Made by a program: the position numbers and the translations under genes. This document shows, piece after piece, positions 1-13,410 of a stretch of DNA of 64,000 bases. Each line of letters starts with the position of its first letter. Position 1 is the stretch's first letter. A model generated the notes under the pieces. It was given only the letters and a program-made list of their open reading frames with translations, searched no databases and was not told where the DNA came from. Source of the stretch: Echinococcus granulosus (lineage: Eukaryota; Platyhelminthes; Cestoda; Cyclophyllidea; Taeniidae); NCBI RefSeq assembly GCF_000524195.1, contig NW_020170512.1:102181-166180 (forward strand). Direction: 5' to 3'.

Positions 1-8
1 GCCCATCG

Positions 9-251
9 TTGGAACGTTCACATTCAAACCGTTCAAATGTGTTACTGCTGGGTGGCCAAGTGTGTCATCGCCGTATCGTATTGATGTGGCAGCTTTCTGC
101 CCCCCATCATCTTATTTTGATTAAGGGTGTCTCAGCTTACCCAAGACATGGCTCTCAAGCCACACGTAGCGGGATGCGTTTAGCATATTTGCACCCGATC
201 GCAGAACTGTCTCGCTCCGGTCTGAAAACTTTTTACGCATTATTTCCTTAA
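9..251 (+). CDS. Possible last exon of a gene starting left of the window
   Basis: The frame is open from the left edge to a TAA at 249-251, and the base composition is richer in G+C than the AT-rich DNA that follows. An AATAAA lies at 337-342, about 90 bases after the stop, as expected for a terminal exon. I recognise no domain. Another frame is also open for about 40 codons from the edge, so the reading frame is not secure. This could equally be chance or a decayed repeat. Confidence 0.2.
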   Translation: MERSHSNRSNVLLLGGQVCHRRIVLMWQLSAPHHLILIKGVSAYPRHGSQATRSGMRLAYLHPIAELSRSGLKTFYALFP

Positions 252-3200
252 ATTTGCTTCCATTTTTTTCGGCAACAAAATAAGCTCTTATTTCGCATTT
301 ATTGATTGAATGAAATCCTACTTTCCGAGATTAAGAAATAAAGTGGTGGAATTTTATTGAAGCAGAATTTTGTTCTATCGCTTTTTTAATTATTCTTTCA
401 GCTCCGACCACGACGATATTCAACTTCGTCGGTCTGTTCGAAGTCGTTAGTCTGTGTCGAGATACATTCTTACTTTTCTTTCCTCCAACTGTGCCTCCAT
501 TTTTACATTTTCTTTTTAATTGATCCTTCGGATACATTCCACCACTCCTAATCCATATCTCATGTGTTCATTTTGTTGTCTTTTGACCATTCTCTTCAGG
601 GCTTTTGCTTTTTTTGTTGTTCGCAATTTTGTAAACTATTGCATACACACATATTCCTCTTTTTGCTCTCTTAGCACACAGCCCGCCTTTGAGCTCATCC
701 CCCCAAGAATTGGGCCGGAAAGTGAAACCGTTTAACAGGTTATCCCTGATGTTATGAGGTTTATCGTTGGCCATCCATGTGTTCTTTTTTTGCATCGGCC
801 GATTGACTTCGTTGATAGAGACTTATTTCGATATTTATAAGGTATCCGTGCGTGGCTAATGCACGCACTCTATTAGGAAATCTTGCTTTTTAATTTACAA
901 TTTATCCATAGTTTGATGATATGTGCCATTGGGCAATCACAAAGACCCTTAATTGGAGGTCTAAAAAATTGTCTCCTGACGGTTATAAAGGCAGGAGGTC
1001 TAGGCCTAACCACTAGTACCTCGTCTTGCGGGTTTATATTTTTCTATACAATAATTGCATGGGAATAAGAATCTTTCATATTTTTTGTGTTATCACTGCC
1101 TGCTATCGGTGGGTAATTTGGTCGTGGTTAAAAACTTGTATCGAACTTTCGTCTACTCATTCTTGATCGCACATGTGTAACTTGAAATGCTTGTGAAAAA
1201 TGGGTTAACAAATGCTTCCATTCTGCTACTACTTTTGAAAATGCATCGTGTCAATCCCCTTTTCTCTACCATGAATACCAACGCGCTATTCTGTTCTTAG
1301 AATTGTTGAACCTCTTTGACCTACCGTTTTACTTCATTAGAGAAAAACAAGTTCTACTATGCCTTTATAAATAGGCAGTAAGCATTTGACGATCCTCAGA
1401 TTGACAGCTTGCAGCAAATTCATTTCGTTTCGACGGCGCCGCGCACAAGCACCTACAACGGGCATAACGCTGCAACCTACGAACTAGGGGGAAGTAGCGG
1501 AGGTCCATTAGAAACTCAATTCAGGATTATTTTTGCATTTTTTTTCTTGTGGACACTTGCCTGCTTTTAAAACAACATTCAAACCATTCGTCCTATTCAA
1601 AAGGCTGAAAGTGCGGATGGGGTTGCAGGGGAACAACGGCAGTTAAACACCAAGCTGTTTCGTAAAGTGTTCCATCAAGCTGATGAATTGTTTGGAAGTT
1701 TACCAAGGAGGATCTGAGTTTCTGATTTGTCAAACCAGCCAGTAAAGGGGGAATAATCGACACCCGGTTTACTATTTGCTTCAGTGAAATGTAGCCATGA
1801 CAACGTCTGTCGAATTGTCATCAACAAATGCGTGTTAATGTCCACTCATTCTTATTCACATGGGTTTTACTTAGGTTTATGCAATACTTTATACTGACAT
1901 ATTTAATTGCCCATTTAATGTGGTTTGTATTTCTGTCATATCAATTTATTCAAGTGGTTATGGAAATCGTGGATACTCACTTGGTGCAGTAATTTTATTA
2001 CCTTTTGATTAACCAAGATGGCACTGGTTTCAGAAGTACTAATGTTGAGAATGCCTTGACGCACAGTTTCCGTAAGTGTTATGACGACAAAAAGGCTTTT
2101 CCATTGCCTGATTTGCAGAGTAGTGGAACAAATTTTCCCACAATTGTGGATTTTCGTTGAATATGATTCACTGGAAATGCACGACTCCTGTTTTTTTTAT
2201 GAACCAATTGCCTCTTCTGTAATCTGGCTACATGGATGGCTTAGCCGAGGGACCTCTGCTATAGGCTAGGGAATTACAGTTCTAATTGTTTGTAAAAAAA
2301 GCGGTGTAAAGGAATGAGTAATTGTAAGACAAGAAGGCCCCATAATTCCCTACTGCAGTGCCTAAGTGCATAGTCTGTGTGACGCGTTTCCCTTGTAGAA
2401 GATGGGACGATGAATGCCGCATTTAGTTTGCTTCAGTTATAACCCTCATTACGGTTCATAAAAGTGGTCAAGTAGGTTAAAACACCCTGGAGAAAAACGC
2501 TTAACTTTCTGGGAAAGACAATCCTGTCACATAGGACACACAATGATAAAAAATGATTCTTTGTGAATTTGTAGTGTTTAAACCGTTGACAAATATGATC
2601 AGCAGCTTTGACGGTGTGCACCAAATAACTGCAATTAGTTTGGTTAGCGAAAAAATCTTCCCATCCCTTCTGTTCCATCCTATCGTGTCTCTATTCATTT
2701 TATGGCGAAATCAAAATACGAATGAGAGCAACAAAGTAGTTTATTTTGCAGAATCAAGTCTTGATGAAGTTGTTCTCCCAAGCATACTTTGTTCAAGCTT
2801 CAGAATTGTACCGTCTTTTCCCTCATTTTCACGCTTGATTCGTATGCATAGCTCCATAAAACCAGCAAGTCGGTAATTTAAAACCTTTCCACTGCTAGAA
2901 ATGGAGTCTAGCCGTGATGAGCGATATGACGCGTGAGGCTGCTACTCAGGAATTCCACTTTCGCCTCGTGCAGAACGTTAGGGGTCATTTTTGATTCTCT
3001 TGAACAGATATGATGACGCCTCCTCGGTCACGGGGTTGGTCCGATCTATCTGCTTGCCACCATATTTTACATACTGATGGCTACGATGAATGATACAATT
3101 ATGAGGGTTAAATGAGCCGTTAGTAGAATGTGAGATTTTACAGCGTTACAATTTATTATTGAACTAAATATATTAAGAGACTCATTCGAAAAATAGAAGT

Positions 3201-4680
3201 GAACGTATTATCGTTAAATTTGGCATTCGTCGTGGTAGATTCGTCAGAAAACATTAGCCGTACAATCCTTTTCTATACATTCTCAACAATATAATTCCTA
3301 AAGGAACTTAAAGTAACTGAATTTTACGTATATAAGTGCTACCTTTCAGCCTTTCTGCCAAGTGGGTTTAAAGTATTGCAAAAGGAGATAGTTTTCCTGC
3401 TAAACATTCACTTCTCAATTCCTCGCTTGGATCGTTCAAAAGGCATTCTCGCATACTGCTGCACAGTACCATAGTTCTCTTTCCATCCTTCCCTTTAAAA
3501 TATATACAAATTTTTTTCGTGTCACAAATGGTTTTTTAGTTTCATTAAGTGGAATAAAACCAATCCAAGGAGTACCCAATTTAGTGGCAACTGATGAAAT
3601 CCTCGACCATGGTGCTTGTAACAGGTATTTTTGAATTAAATGAAAACAACGTTTTGCAATGGTATTTAGGACATGCTTAAAACGTGTCAGCAATCCACGA
3701 TCTAACTTTTGTGGAAAATTGATAAACGGTTGTTAAACTTGATGCATTTTGGTAAACCTCCTTAATGCCTACATTATAGTAGATAATCCTTCATTTCTTC
3801 TGTTATAAAAATCATAGTGACATACAATTAATGAATACCATCGAATAAAATCTTCATTCTGATTACCAATTTTACGACTAAGCTGGAACATGGATGCACA
3901 GGAGAACTAACACGAAATTTTGGGAAGTTTAAATCCTTTAGTGTTATATGCACCATGACGTAAAGCCGTTTCTCTGCAAAATTAGAAATTAATTAACTTG
4001 AACAATTCAGCACCTCCGGAAGCTGCATCGACTCTTTTTGGCAAAGAAAACACTCACAAATACGATAGTGCTGTTGGACTTTAGCTGCTACTCCCACAGA
4101 AGAAGGGCGGATTCCAGATGATGGTGCTTCTGTCGGAGTCTTTTTTAAAAGTGCAGATACTCGAAGATGCAAAATGCCGCTTCTCGGCTGTTGGTTTTGG
4201 TAAGAATTAAATAATTCTGTAAGATGATTCAGGGAAGGACAACTTCTGTTCCTAAATCCCTTGGGCAAACAAGACATTTAATCTAATAGCTAGTCTTAAA
4301 TGGGAAATGAGCATTCGACCTTTCTCAAATAGACAACTTTTAACCCCTGGCGTGCTGCAACAAGGTTAACCAATCCCACACTGACGGATTCAACCCGTCT
4401 TCCGCCTCGAACCACCACGCATCCATGACGCAACCCTAGAGCAGCAGTACCACCGAAATCCCTAGCATGAACACTAGCTGGAATAATGGGTTCAACGGCT
4501 GTAGAGCCGGGAAAGTGGTCACATTTTTAATTCAACCTCCTTAATTGGGCGATGTTTTCATGGGTTTTCTGAGTGTTGACCAATTAAAGACCATGAAATC
4601 GGTATTAACTACCTTTGGCATTCTATCGCTAAGTTCTACATAAGATGGAGGAGTTTTAAGGCTTTGAAGCGAATAATAAA
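252..4680. other. Gene-poor AT-rich spacer
   Basis: I see no exon with family motifs here. Chance ORFs occur on both strands, the longest being 107 codons at 2553-2876 (+), which overlaps ORFs on the minus strand and has no recognisable content. A TATA-like box sits at 1366-1374 and is listed separately. Confidence 0.4.
1366..1374 (+). promoter_or_regulatory. TATA-like box
   Basis: TATAAATAG is followed within about 50 bases by a more GC-rich segment (1420-1500). No start codon with a convincing ORF follows, so this is only a candidate core promoter. Confidence 0.2.
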
Positions 4681-4875
4681 ATGGACGTGCGGCCGTTTGT
4701 TTTGCTGGTAATAGCACTGGAAACGGTAGTGGTAGCTTCAAAATTGTCAGCTTTGAGAAGGCCGAATACTGAAATAAGCTGGCCAAAAATTGTTGGAATA
4801 AATTGCACTGAATTGAATGTACAACTGCAAAGCGAAACGACTACGTGCTCTGCCAAGAATAAGGCACGGAACTAA
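4681..4875 (+). CDS. Small ORF with predicted signal peptide, unrecognised
   Basis: This 64-codon ORF begins with a hydrophobic stretch (PFVLLVIALETVVVAS) that looks like a signal peptide with a cleavage site near residue 20. Downstream lies ISWPKIVG, close to the SWPELVG signature of the potato inhibitor I / eglin family of serine protease inhibitors, but the rest of that fold, including the inhibitory loop, is not visible. A second ORF in the +1 frame, 4817-5014, overlaps its end and encodes a basic stretch with a CC pair. An undetected intron or a frameshift could join the two. It may also be a chance ORF, since minus-strand ORFs overlap it. Confidence 0.3.
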   Translation: MDVRPFVLLVIALETVVVASKLSALRRPNTEISWPKIVGINCTELNVQLQSETTTCSAKNKARN

Positions 4876-5876
4876 TCGTACGAAAGGGATTTCAGAGAGT
4901 TTGATGTATGAAACCGAAAACAACCACCCATGTTGCAAATTGACACGTGAGCAAATCCCTGTCGAACGCAAATCCAACATCGGCGCGAACAGAAGATATA
5001 AATGCATACAGTAGTTATACTAGTTTAGTGTATGGTCATGATCAACAAAAAAGGTTGTATTTACCATAGGATGGGCGACATTTCTGTGGAATTAGTGAAA
5101 ATCAATAAATGGACAAATTAGTGCGTTTGACTCATCGTACAATTATTTGATAATGAGTTTAGCCGTAGATTTAGCTATTCTACCACGTCAGACTTCGTAC
5201 GATTGCATCCTACTATGACTTCAAATTAGGCCAGTGCTGAGGATAAGGCTAAAAAATGGCAATTTGCTATTCCGTTTGAATATATGCCTAGCTATTGGTT
5301 CTATTATGGCCCCTGCTGATGTAAGTCCACTCAGCATCATAGTCTTCCAGCAATGCCTGTAACAGTTTAATCCTTCTATGAATTGTCATTTCGTTTTCGC
5401 CTGCATTACTGTGATGTGTTCCGAATTTAAGGCAAACGGAGAGGACCTATGCTGGAACATAAAGACCCGCTAACCGAAAAATATGAATCAATTTGTCAAT
5501 CTGCGTATGAACGGTCTTCCAGGAAGGCTTAAGTAGGTAAAACATACAAAGTTATTCCCAGAACACTCCAAAATGCAGGAGAATAAAGATATTTTCCAAC
5601 ATTTACACCATTCACATAGCACTTAGTCTACCTCAAGATTTTGATGTTACTACCTAAATTTTTTTGTATTCAAATACATTTAAGACATGTGGTATCCTTT
5701 TCGTGTAATTTCGTAAATGAGGTATATTTGTTAAGGTTCATATTATTATAAGCGTTTACAAGGACAATTTTCATTGGTTTCCTGTGTGGGCATAAAAGGC
5801 GGGCCTCTCTTCTTGGTGTGTTCAACTTTTCCCAAAACGTGTTGCTAAATATTGGCAAGACGTGTGGTGTTCAACG

Positions 5877-8800
5877 ATGTCGCACATTTGTGTTACACCC
5901 GATTGTGGAAAACCCGCTACGTTGCGATGTCCTACATGTATCAAATTAGGGATTACTGGTTCCTATTTCTGCACTAAGGTAAATGACCCCAGCATTCACA
6001 CTATTTATACTACAGGAGTGCTTTAAGAAGTACTGGAAAACCCATAAAAACCTTCACCTTCTTGCAGGTTTGTTTTCTTGCACAGATTTTAGTCGAAATC
6101 ATAGAGGGGAAATGTATGTTCCCTTCCTCGGAATTGGACACCATATTCGATGGCTACTATTTTACCGGTCCACTTAGACCGGCAAAGAAGGTAAGTTGTC
6201 GCATCGAAAGATACTTAGATTTTCTTCCTTTAGACGCCTTTTAGAACTATTCCAGATCATATTGCGCGCCCCGACTATGCAGATACCGGCATTCCGGTGT
6301 CTGAACGGGAGGCCAAGAGCTCACACTCGATTATTGCGCTCAATAAAGAAGAAATTGAGGGGATGCGGGTCACTGGAAGAGTAAATTAGGTTATATTTCC
6401 CCATATGTTCTCCTTAGTTGGCAAGAGAAGTTCTCGATGAGGCAATTGCCGCGGTTGGTGTTGGTGTGACAACCGATGAAATTGACCGGATTGTCCATGA
6501 AGCCTGCATCGATCGGGAGTGCTATCCCTCACCGCTCAACTACTTTAACTTCCCTAAGTCCTGTTGCACGTAATTTCCTCTCCTTTTCCATGACTGATCG
6601 TTGTTGTCTGTAGGTCGATAAACGAAGTGATTTGCCATGGTATTCCTGATCAGCGGCATCTTGCCGACGGTGACATTCTCAACAGTAAGTCATCGGCTTC
6701 ATGCCACTTTTGTCATGGTTCAAGTGCTGATATCGGTTGTTTATTTGCTACTTTATTATGATTTTGGTCTTATGCATGAGTTCAGTGTGGGTGACTTTGA
6801 TCCGAGGGGTACTTTAAATGCGTTCACTCTGAACTATGCGTAAGCTAGCATAGTGATTTGACAGCACCATTCCTACAGGATGAGTAAATTTGAAGAAGCG
6901 TGGTTTTCAAGCAATTTGTATGGATTATCATTCGAAGCAAAATATTTTAAAGGTTGACCGCTTTTATTTCAAAATCCTTCTAATTTTAAGTAGGCCCTTA
7001 TTGTTGCATTGTTCACTGCTCATCGTTACTTTTCCTCCTAAAATTAAGAAACCTAGTGACTTGATTCATTCAAATACACCCTATTTCGCTGCTTCCTTGA
7101 CTTCCAGTCACATAGTAGACTCACCGACAGTTCCTACTCTTGATCACTTTTCAATGCCTAGTTGACATAACCACCTACTTTGGTGGTTTCCATGGTGACG
7201 TCAACGAAACGGTCTTCGTGGGAACGCCTAACGAGAAGTCCATTCGACTAGTGAAGAGTACCTACAACTGTATGGCCAAGTCCATGGATGCTGGTGAGCC
7301 CTTTTACTTTAATTTTCATGCGTTTTTTAATGCATTGAGGTCACATAGCGCCTAAAGCGTATCTGTGTGCTTACTTAGTTCCTCATTTCAGTCCGAATAA
7401 ACAGTTTCTATCTGTTGGTTCACTACGATGGCTGTTCAGGCCGGACAGAGACTGGGTTTTCATTGTCTAAAAAGACCTCTTATCGTGATGATCATACACA
7501 CAATGATGAGTGCGAGATATACTGAATCAATATCACTATCGCTTGATATATGTCATGCGTGGACAAGATGAGTTTGTAGACTACTGTCTTATTGCGTGCG
7601 TGCATCCAACAACGTGTGGCGGTAGATGCTTCTTGCGAAAAATAACGGCGCGCTTTTATCTACGGAAGAATTCCTGCTCGGTATTGCAAAGAGATGGAAA
7701 TTGTTTGAATAAACTGCTTCTATGACTTCTGTCTGTCTGTTGTCAGTTATCCGGGTTGCGGTGGTTCTCAGCGTTTCCAGCTCACTGAACAACTGTACTT
7801 GGAGCGTGGAACGCCTGCCTGATCCTGGATGCTTGTTCGGCTCATAAATTGCTGTGTAACAAGATTTCAAAAGGGATAAATTCTTCCGTGGGAAGGGGGA
7901 AGTTAGCACGCGTTAGGTATCCAGACATTCAGACTGTCCCAGTATAATTCAGCCGTAGCGACAGCAGTGCTTTCTAACCCTTACCTTAACTGTTAGAATC
8001 AAATCTGCTGTTTTACGTCTGACTCTGCCCTCTTATCCTTGTGAATGGACGAATCGGTCGGTAATGCTTTCATCCATCGTAGTTCGCGTGGGAATGAAGT
8101 ATCGCGAGCTGGGCGACGTCATTCAACGTCATGCAAATGCTGAAGGATTTTCGGTGGTGCGAACCTACTGCGGCCACGGTGTGCACAGACTTTTCCACTG
8201 CCCGCCCAATATACCCCACTATGCTCGTAAGTCACGTCTACTCATCAAAACTTTCCGACTGGGTAATAATTTTTCTGGGTCTGCTTATTTGCCTTATGAT
8301 ATCTGTCGACTACTGGGTTCATTAGGCACCAGTAGTGTCTATTTAAACCTGTAAAAGTAGTATTCATTGCCTGGCTTATAAATGGTTTTATTTTAAATGC
8401 GCAGTAGGGATGCCATTTGCTTTCCTGTTTTGATAGTTTTTCGTAGGGGCCGTTACATAGCAATAAAACCGTTTTGCCAAAGTTACCAAGATACATCAGT
8501 TTTGGAGTGATTCTTCTTGTTTTAACTCTGGCTTTCTCAGTTTGGACTCCTGTTTTGTCTCATTTTGAATGCTTTTATGCCGGTGTTGAAAGCAGCCTTG
8601 CGGTTACTTTAGACTGGTTCAATTCGGGTATGACTGCATTACCGTTTACAATTAGGGTTTCTTGGCCTTTAAGTCTGAAGGTGTTTTTAGTAGCAGTGTC
8701 GTGAACTGAGGCTCGTATAATAGCATAAACGAGTAAAAAAAGTCCTTTTATTTCATGTCCACTTCCTCCAGTCAAGTGTTATTAAAAAATTATACTTACT

Positions 8801-9249
8801 AAATTAATTTAAGCACACGCTCTACAACCCTCTATTTACCACTAACAGAAAACAAGGCAGTGGGATCGACAGCTCCAGGTCATTGCTTCACAATCGAGCC
8901 GATGATCAACGAGGGCAACTGGAGGGATGAATTGTGGCCGGACAAGTGGACAGCTGTCACAATTGACGGTTTGCGATCTGCCCAATTCGAACACACCATG
9001 ATTATCCTCAAACGTGAGGAAGGAATTGAAACACCCGCCATGCTGGAAAACGGGCCTCCTTTGGAGGTCGTGACCGCACGCACTATAAAGGGCGAGGATA
9101 AGTTAGCTAATGTGGAGCTACCGCCTGAGGATGCGCTGCATTTCCGTCGTTACGGACGGCCGCACTTTGTGGATCAGTTGCACACCCTGAAAATGGATGT
9201 TAAAGCCATTTTGGAACAAAAGGGTACCTCAAATCCGACGATGAAGTGA
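5877..9249 (+). CDS. METAP1: Methionine aminopeptidase 1, nine exons
   Basis: Type 1 methionine aminopeptidase removes the initiator Met from nascent proteins in the cytosol at the ribosome. Exons: 5877-5978, 6016-6067, 6093-6190, 6234-6380, 6418-6569, 6614-6684, 7162-7293, 8083-8226 and 8849-9249; all junctions are GT-AG and phase-compatible, giving 432 residues (human: 386). The N-terminal zinc finger is intact (CVTPDC, CPTC, FCTKEC, then WKTHKNLH). The catalytic domain keeps CHGIPD, the two metal-binding Asp in NIDIT and HGDVNE, the His in YCGHG, and the Glu in FTIEPM and QFEHT. Several early introns are only 25-75 nt. The C-terminus differs from human: an extra stretch of about 28 residues precedes GRPHFVDQ and a tail of about 25 residues follows it. 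The ATG at 5877 directly precedes the zinc finger, which supports this start. Confidence 0.96.
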
Positions 9250-12200
9250 CATAGCAGTAACTTAGGCCCCATTAATATCGTCCTTGCCTTCTAAACCTTT
9301 GTTTATACATGTCGCTGACGATAACGATGATTTTGATGCCAGTTTTGGTGAATTACATAACCGTCTATTACTTGCATCCGTCTTGTTACGTTCGGCTCGT
9401 TGATCTTTAGGGCGAAAAAAGATATTATTTTTCTATGACAATTTTTCGTTGTGTTATTCGTCCACTTTCTTAAAAAGTTTTTAGTAAGTTTAAGTCTCCC
9501 TTTACCTTTTATTACAAAAAGACTTAATTTCTTTGGTTTATTCAAGATTCTTTGAATATTCCTCGGTAATGCAATGAAATTTATGCAGCTAATTTCGGAT
9601 TAAGATTCTTGTGTTTTGTTTAATGAATGTAGGGAAATAAGAGCAGTATTTTGGCGGTTATGGAATGGACACTCTGGAGAGGTTCAGTGTCCCATTTAGC
9701 AGGAGCATAATGAATTTCACTAAACCTTATAATTCTAAGTAAATGCCAGCGTAGGAATCCGTGTGACTGAAAAGATTTGCTAGTAATAAGGGTAAAATCT
9801 CGACAAATTGTAGCTTTCCTAGCCGTTCCGTGTTAAAAATCATTAAGTTTAATGATTATTTGAAATAAATCTTACTTTGAGCACTTTTGGATTAAGGAGG
9901 CAAGAGCAGTGTAGACCTGTGAATAAATCTTTTAATTAACACCAGTGGTGCACAAAAGGTCCAAATTGTGAATTACAGCAGAAGGCCCTGTGATGTGAGT
10001 ATTTTTCGGCAATGTTTTACGGCATCCATCGCAAGAGCTGTTGACTGCGATCCAGCACCAGATCACGCTCCCAGCAGGGTCGAAGAGGAAGGTTGGTGAA
10101 GAGTTGGTGCTCGGAGAGGATCTGCTGGCGTGCGCGACGCGCATAAATGGCGGTCTGGGCGACCACCAAGAGGGGAGTGACGTTTCCCATTCGGCGGAAT
10201 CCGAATCACTGCTTCTCTATAAACGCCTTTTATAGGCATATGTGCATGTGACCTTACTTTGTGCTTAATCCCGTGACACATTTTCTTCCAGATGCAGGTG
10301 GGACCGTGGAACGTGAGAATGGAGACCCACAGGCTGTTCGTCCGAAGTGCACCTGCAAATTTGGGAAGTAAAATGAGGTTTACTGCGGCAAAATAGTTAC
10401 AGTGGACCATTGAAATTATCTTTGATTGAATTTATTGGAAAACTTACGTTTTCAAAAAATCTAGTGAAGTTTTGAAACAGCGAAATCCAGTTAAAGGAGC
10501 GGAAATGATAAAATGTCATTTTATATGGGAAAAGTTCATAATATTATCCAAGCTCGTAGTGCTATGTTTAATCACAGCGTATTAGTCAACTTTACAACCC
10601 CTGTCGGGGTTTTTACGGTCGACTGCAATGGCATCTTACTTGTGGTCACTACGAAAGTGTCGCATATTGTTCATTTGGATGCATTGCAAAGCATGAATTA
10701 CTTGCGAGCCTGTCGGACTAAACTCTTGATCTTGACCTGTACGTTTACGTTCCCATTTTGAACCCTTGTATCATGAAATGCTCTTTTGACCTAATGAGTG
10801 TGTTTTATGAAAAGAATTTAGTTTCAAACGCTTCTTACAACGCTTCCTGTGTTGCGTTTGGTGGTGCAGTGTTTGTTATCCTGTTATGTACTAAACAAAT
10901 CCATCTAGGCGGTGAAACATTCAGAGACGTTTTGTCTAGCGCGTCGACATTAATAATAATAGATTGACGTAAATGTGTCGACGACTTTTAGCGAAGAGCT
11001 GTAGAGTAACTGGTTTGTATCAGGATTAACCAGGTGAAGGAGGTCGAGAAATCTAAGGAAGTGGGTGAGTTTACAGTGTTGATCACTTCAAACTTCAATG
11101 TCATCAATTCGTCTCCCACTTCTTTCAAATACTTCACAACGCACATTTTGCCTAACGGCCGATTTTTGGTGAGAAATTGATTTGGCATTCTAACGGTTCC
11201 GCTAAGAAGTATGTTGTTGGTTCTCTTCAACCGATCTACGCATTGCCTATCTCACAATCCTAGGGCACGCACAACCTCATTCCCAGTAGTCCTTCTTTGA
11301 ATTGTGTTTGTTTGTGGTAGATTGGGTATGAAACCGTTAACTAAGAATTGTTTACCTTCTGAAGACTAAGCAGTTATGCTTGAGAGCTATCCACTGGATG
11401 AAACTCAAAAGCATGCAGGAGAAATTCTGTCAGAAAAATCCATGACGTGTTAAATTCCGCAGTCGCAAAGTGTATTTCAGGTTTGTTTAAGAGACAAGAG
11501 GAATAGATTGTACGAAGAAGTAAAGATAATGTGTATTTTGCCAAATTTAGGGGAATCGTTACAATAACGTCTACATGGGCAAAGTTTCCAATGTGGAAGC
11601 GCAGACCAATACTGGAGGAGTTAAGAGTGAAGAGGTTAGGTGTTTTCCGAAAAGTGGGTTGCTGTGCTGTTGTAGCTTCGCCAGATTTCTTGCAATTTGA
11701 GGGGAACCATATCTATTTAGAAAATATTTTTTTATGTATTTTACGGTAAACCTGAGAAGCTATGGACATGACGCGATCGCCAAAAGAGGCCGCGTAGTTA
11801 AGTTTACAATCTTCAACCTCATTGCCGGGTATCCTTTTGCTCACACTTCTGCTGCGACTGTCATAAGGTGGTCGATGCTTTTCATGGAGGGTACAGGACA
11901 TCCCATTCCTACTTTATACGTGGACAATGTCATTTCTATTCATTGGGAGTTCCGTTCCATTTGCGAGCTGGATTGAAGAGGGAGAATTCACTGGCTTTGC
12001 GTTGCTAGACCTTCGACGGTCTTACAATTAATCGCTATTCATAGGAAAATTTGCTAAAATGCAAAATTTTTAATGACATAACTTCCTGAAGCTGGTATTT
12101 TGCACCTATTTCTTCTTGTCTTTTTATCATTTCATTTTTGCCATACCTCACTCAAGCTTTATTTATCTTCCTGAGATGTGGGACAGAAGCAATTGCAGCA

Positions 12201-13228
12201 CCTTTACATAAGTACAATGAACAGCTAAGTAAATTTTACTTTCAAATCTTTAACATATTCTGCCTCGGTTGTTAATTGACTTCTTTCGGAATAAGGAATT
12301 AGAATGATCACCAGAAGGTGACAGCTTCGGCAACCCGCAGCAGACGTCTTCTTTCGTGTCACTGAGGTTCGGCGATCAGCCAGAAAAGTAAAAATAATTG
12401 CACCTTAATACCGGTTTTGCCTGCCTCTACTACCAGTAGAAAGTCTCGAGTCCTCTTCTCAGCTGTAACGATCCCGACCAATATAAAAGATTTGTTATTA
12501 AGGCCAGAATGGAAGGGTGGGCATGGGCATTTGGCTTCTGGCCATGCCACCTAGATTGAATAGTTCATGGAATTAAAAGCCCAGTCAAGTGAATAAAAAA
12601 TCGCCACAATACACCACTTTAAAACACCGACTGACTGACCCTGCAGTCAAATGGATTCAGGCTGAGAAAATTCCTTCAAAAACCTTTTTTTTCAAAACAT
12701 CTTGAAAAAGTGCTTTGCAAAACCCATTCACTGAAGTGGTCCAAATGCTGACCATGTAAAGTAAGTAAAGGAGAGCTTTTGAATGTTTTGTATGAAATAG
12801 GCAGAACCTGTTTGGTGACAAGTTTTGTTGAATCTGATTAAGATAGGGAAACAGTAATTCTAATGGAAGCAATACTCTAGTTGAAATTCAGCATTTTTAT
12901 GAAAATTAATCTGTGCCAATCAAGTTGAATTTATTGCGCATATATTGAGAATGATTCCATTGCATAAAAGACTAGTTAAGAGTTACGTTAGTCCTAAAAT
13001 TATTCTGATATTCATTGTACCGTCTTCTAAAATTAGCAAAAAAGATTTTCACAGATAGCAAAGTCCGGAACTTCGATGCGTAAGAAGAATATAAAAAATA
13101 CAAAACGACATCATGTTTGATCCCTCCATAAGCTGGTATCACATGCAGTCACGAGGCGGTCATTTGGCCGCGAAGAAGATGAACCTTTCCTCTCCACGGA
13201 ATCACATGAACATTCCCATTTGTGGTAG
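9250..13228. other. Spacer without a recognised gene
   Basis: Short ORFs appear on both strands (for example 11734-11976 + and 10063-10410 -), none with recognisable motifs. GC-richer islands at 10020-10340 and 12300-12560 could be old repeat copies or isolated exons; I cannot assign them. Confidence 0.4.
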
Positions 13229-13237
13229 TATAAAAGG
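13229..13237 (+). promoter_or_regulatory. TATA box ahead of the short ORF at 13274
   Basis: TATAAAAGG lies 37 bases before an ATG in good context (cccATGGc), so transcription could start about 10-15 bases ahead of that ATG. Confidence 0.35.
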
Positions 13238-13273
13238 CTAGAAAAAAGTAACTGGAAATAACTTGAGTCGCCC

Positions 13274-13410
13274 ATGGCAGTGACGGAGAGTCAGTTGATT
13301 GAGCTCCTTAAATATCTTCAGGGCAGAAGATACGAACAGGAAATGCGGAGAAACTTCTCTTTTGAACCAAACAAAACTTACTGGTTATGTCGGAAATTCC
13401 CTTACTACCC
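13274..13410 (+). CDS. Candidate first exon or 46-codon ORF, unrecognised
   Basis: From the ATG at 13274 the frame encodes 46 residues to a TAG at 13412-13414, with a charged helical start (ESQLIELLKYLQ) and a Tyr/Phe-rich end (RKFPYYP). A weak GT donor at 13411 would end the exon in phase 2. That matches a candidate exon at 14763-14902 (acceptor after CACCCCAG, donor GCAG/GTAAAA), which in turn matches, in phase, an acceptor TTCTAG just before 15928. A three-exon gene running to 16548 is therefore possible. The donor at 13411 is weak and the protein is unrecognised, so each piece could stand alone. Confidence 0.35.

Noticed and set aside
2553..2876. 107-codon plus-strand ORF
   Set aside because: Overlapping ORFs on the other strand, no motif, no promoter or poly(A) context; likely chance.
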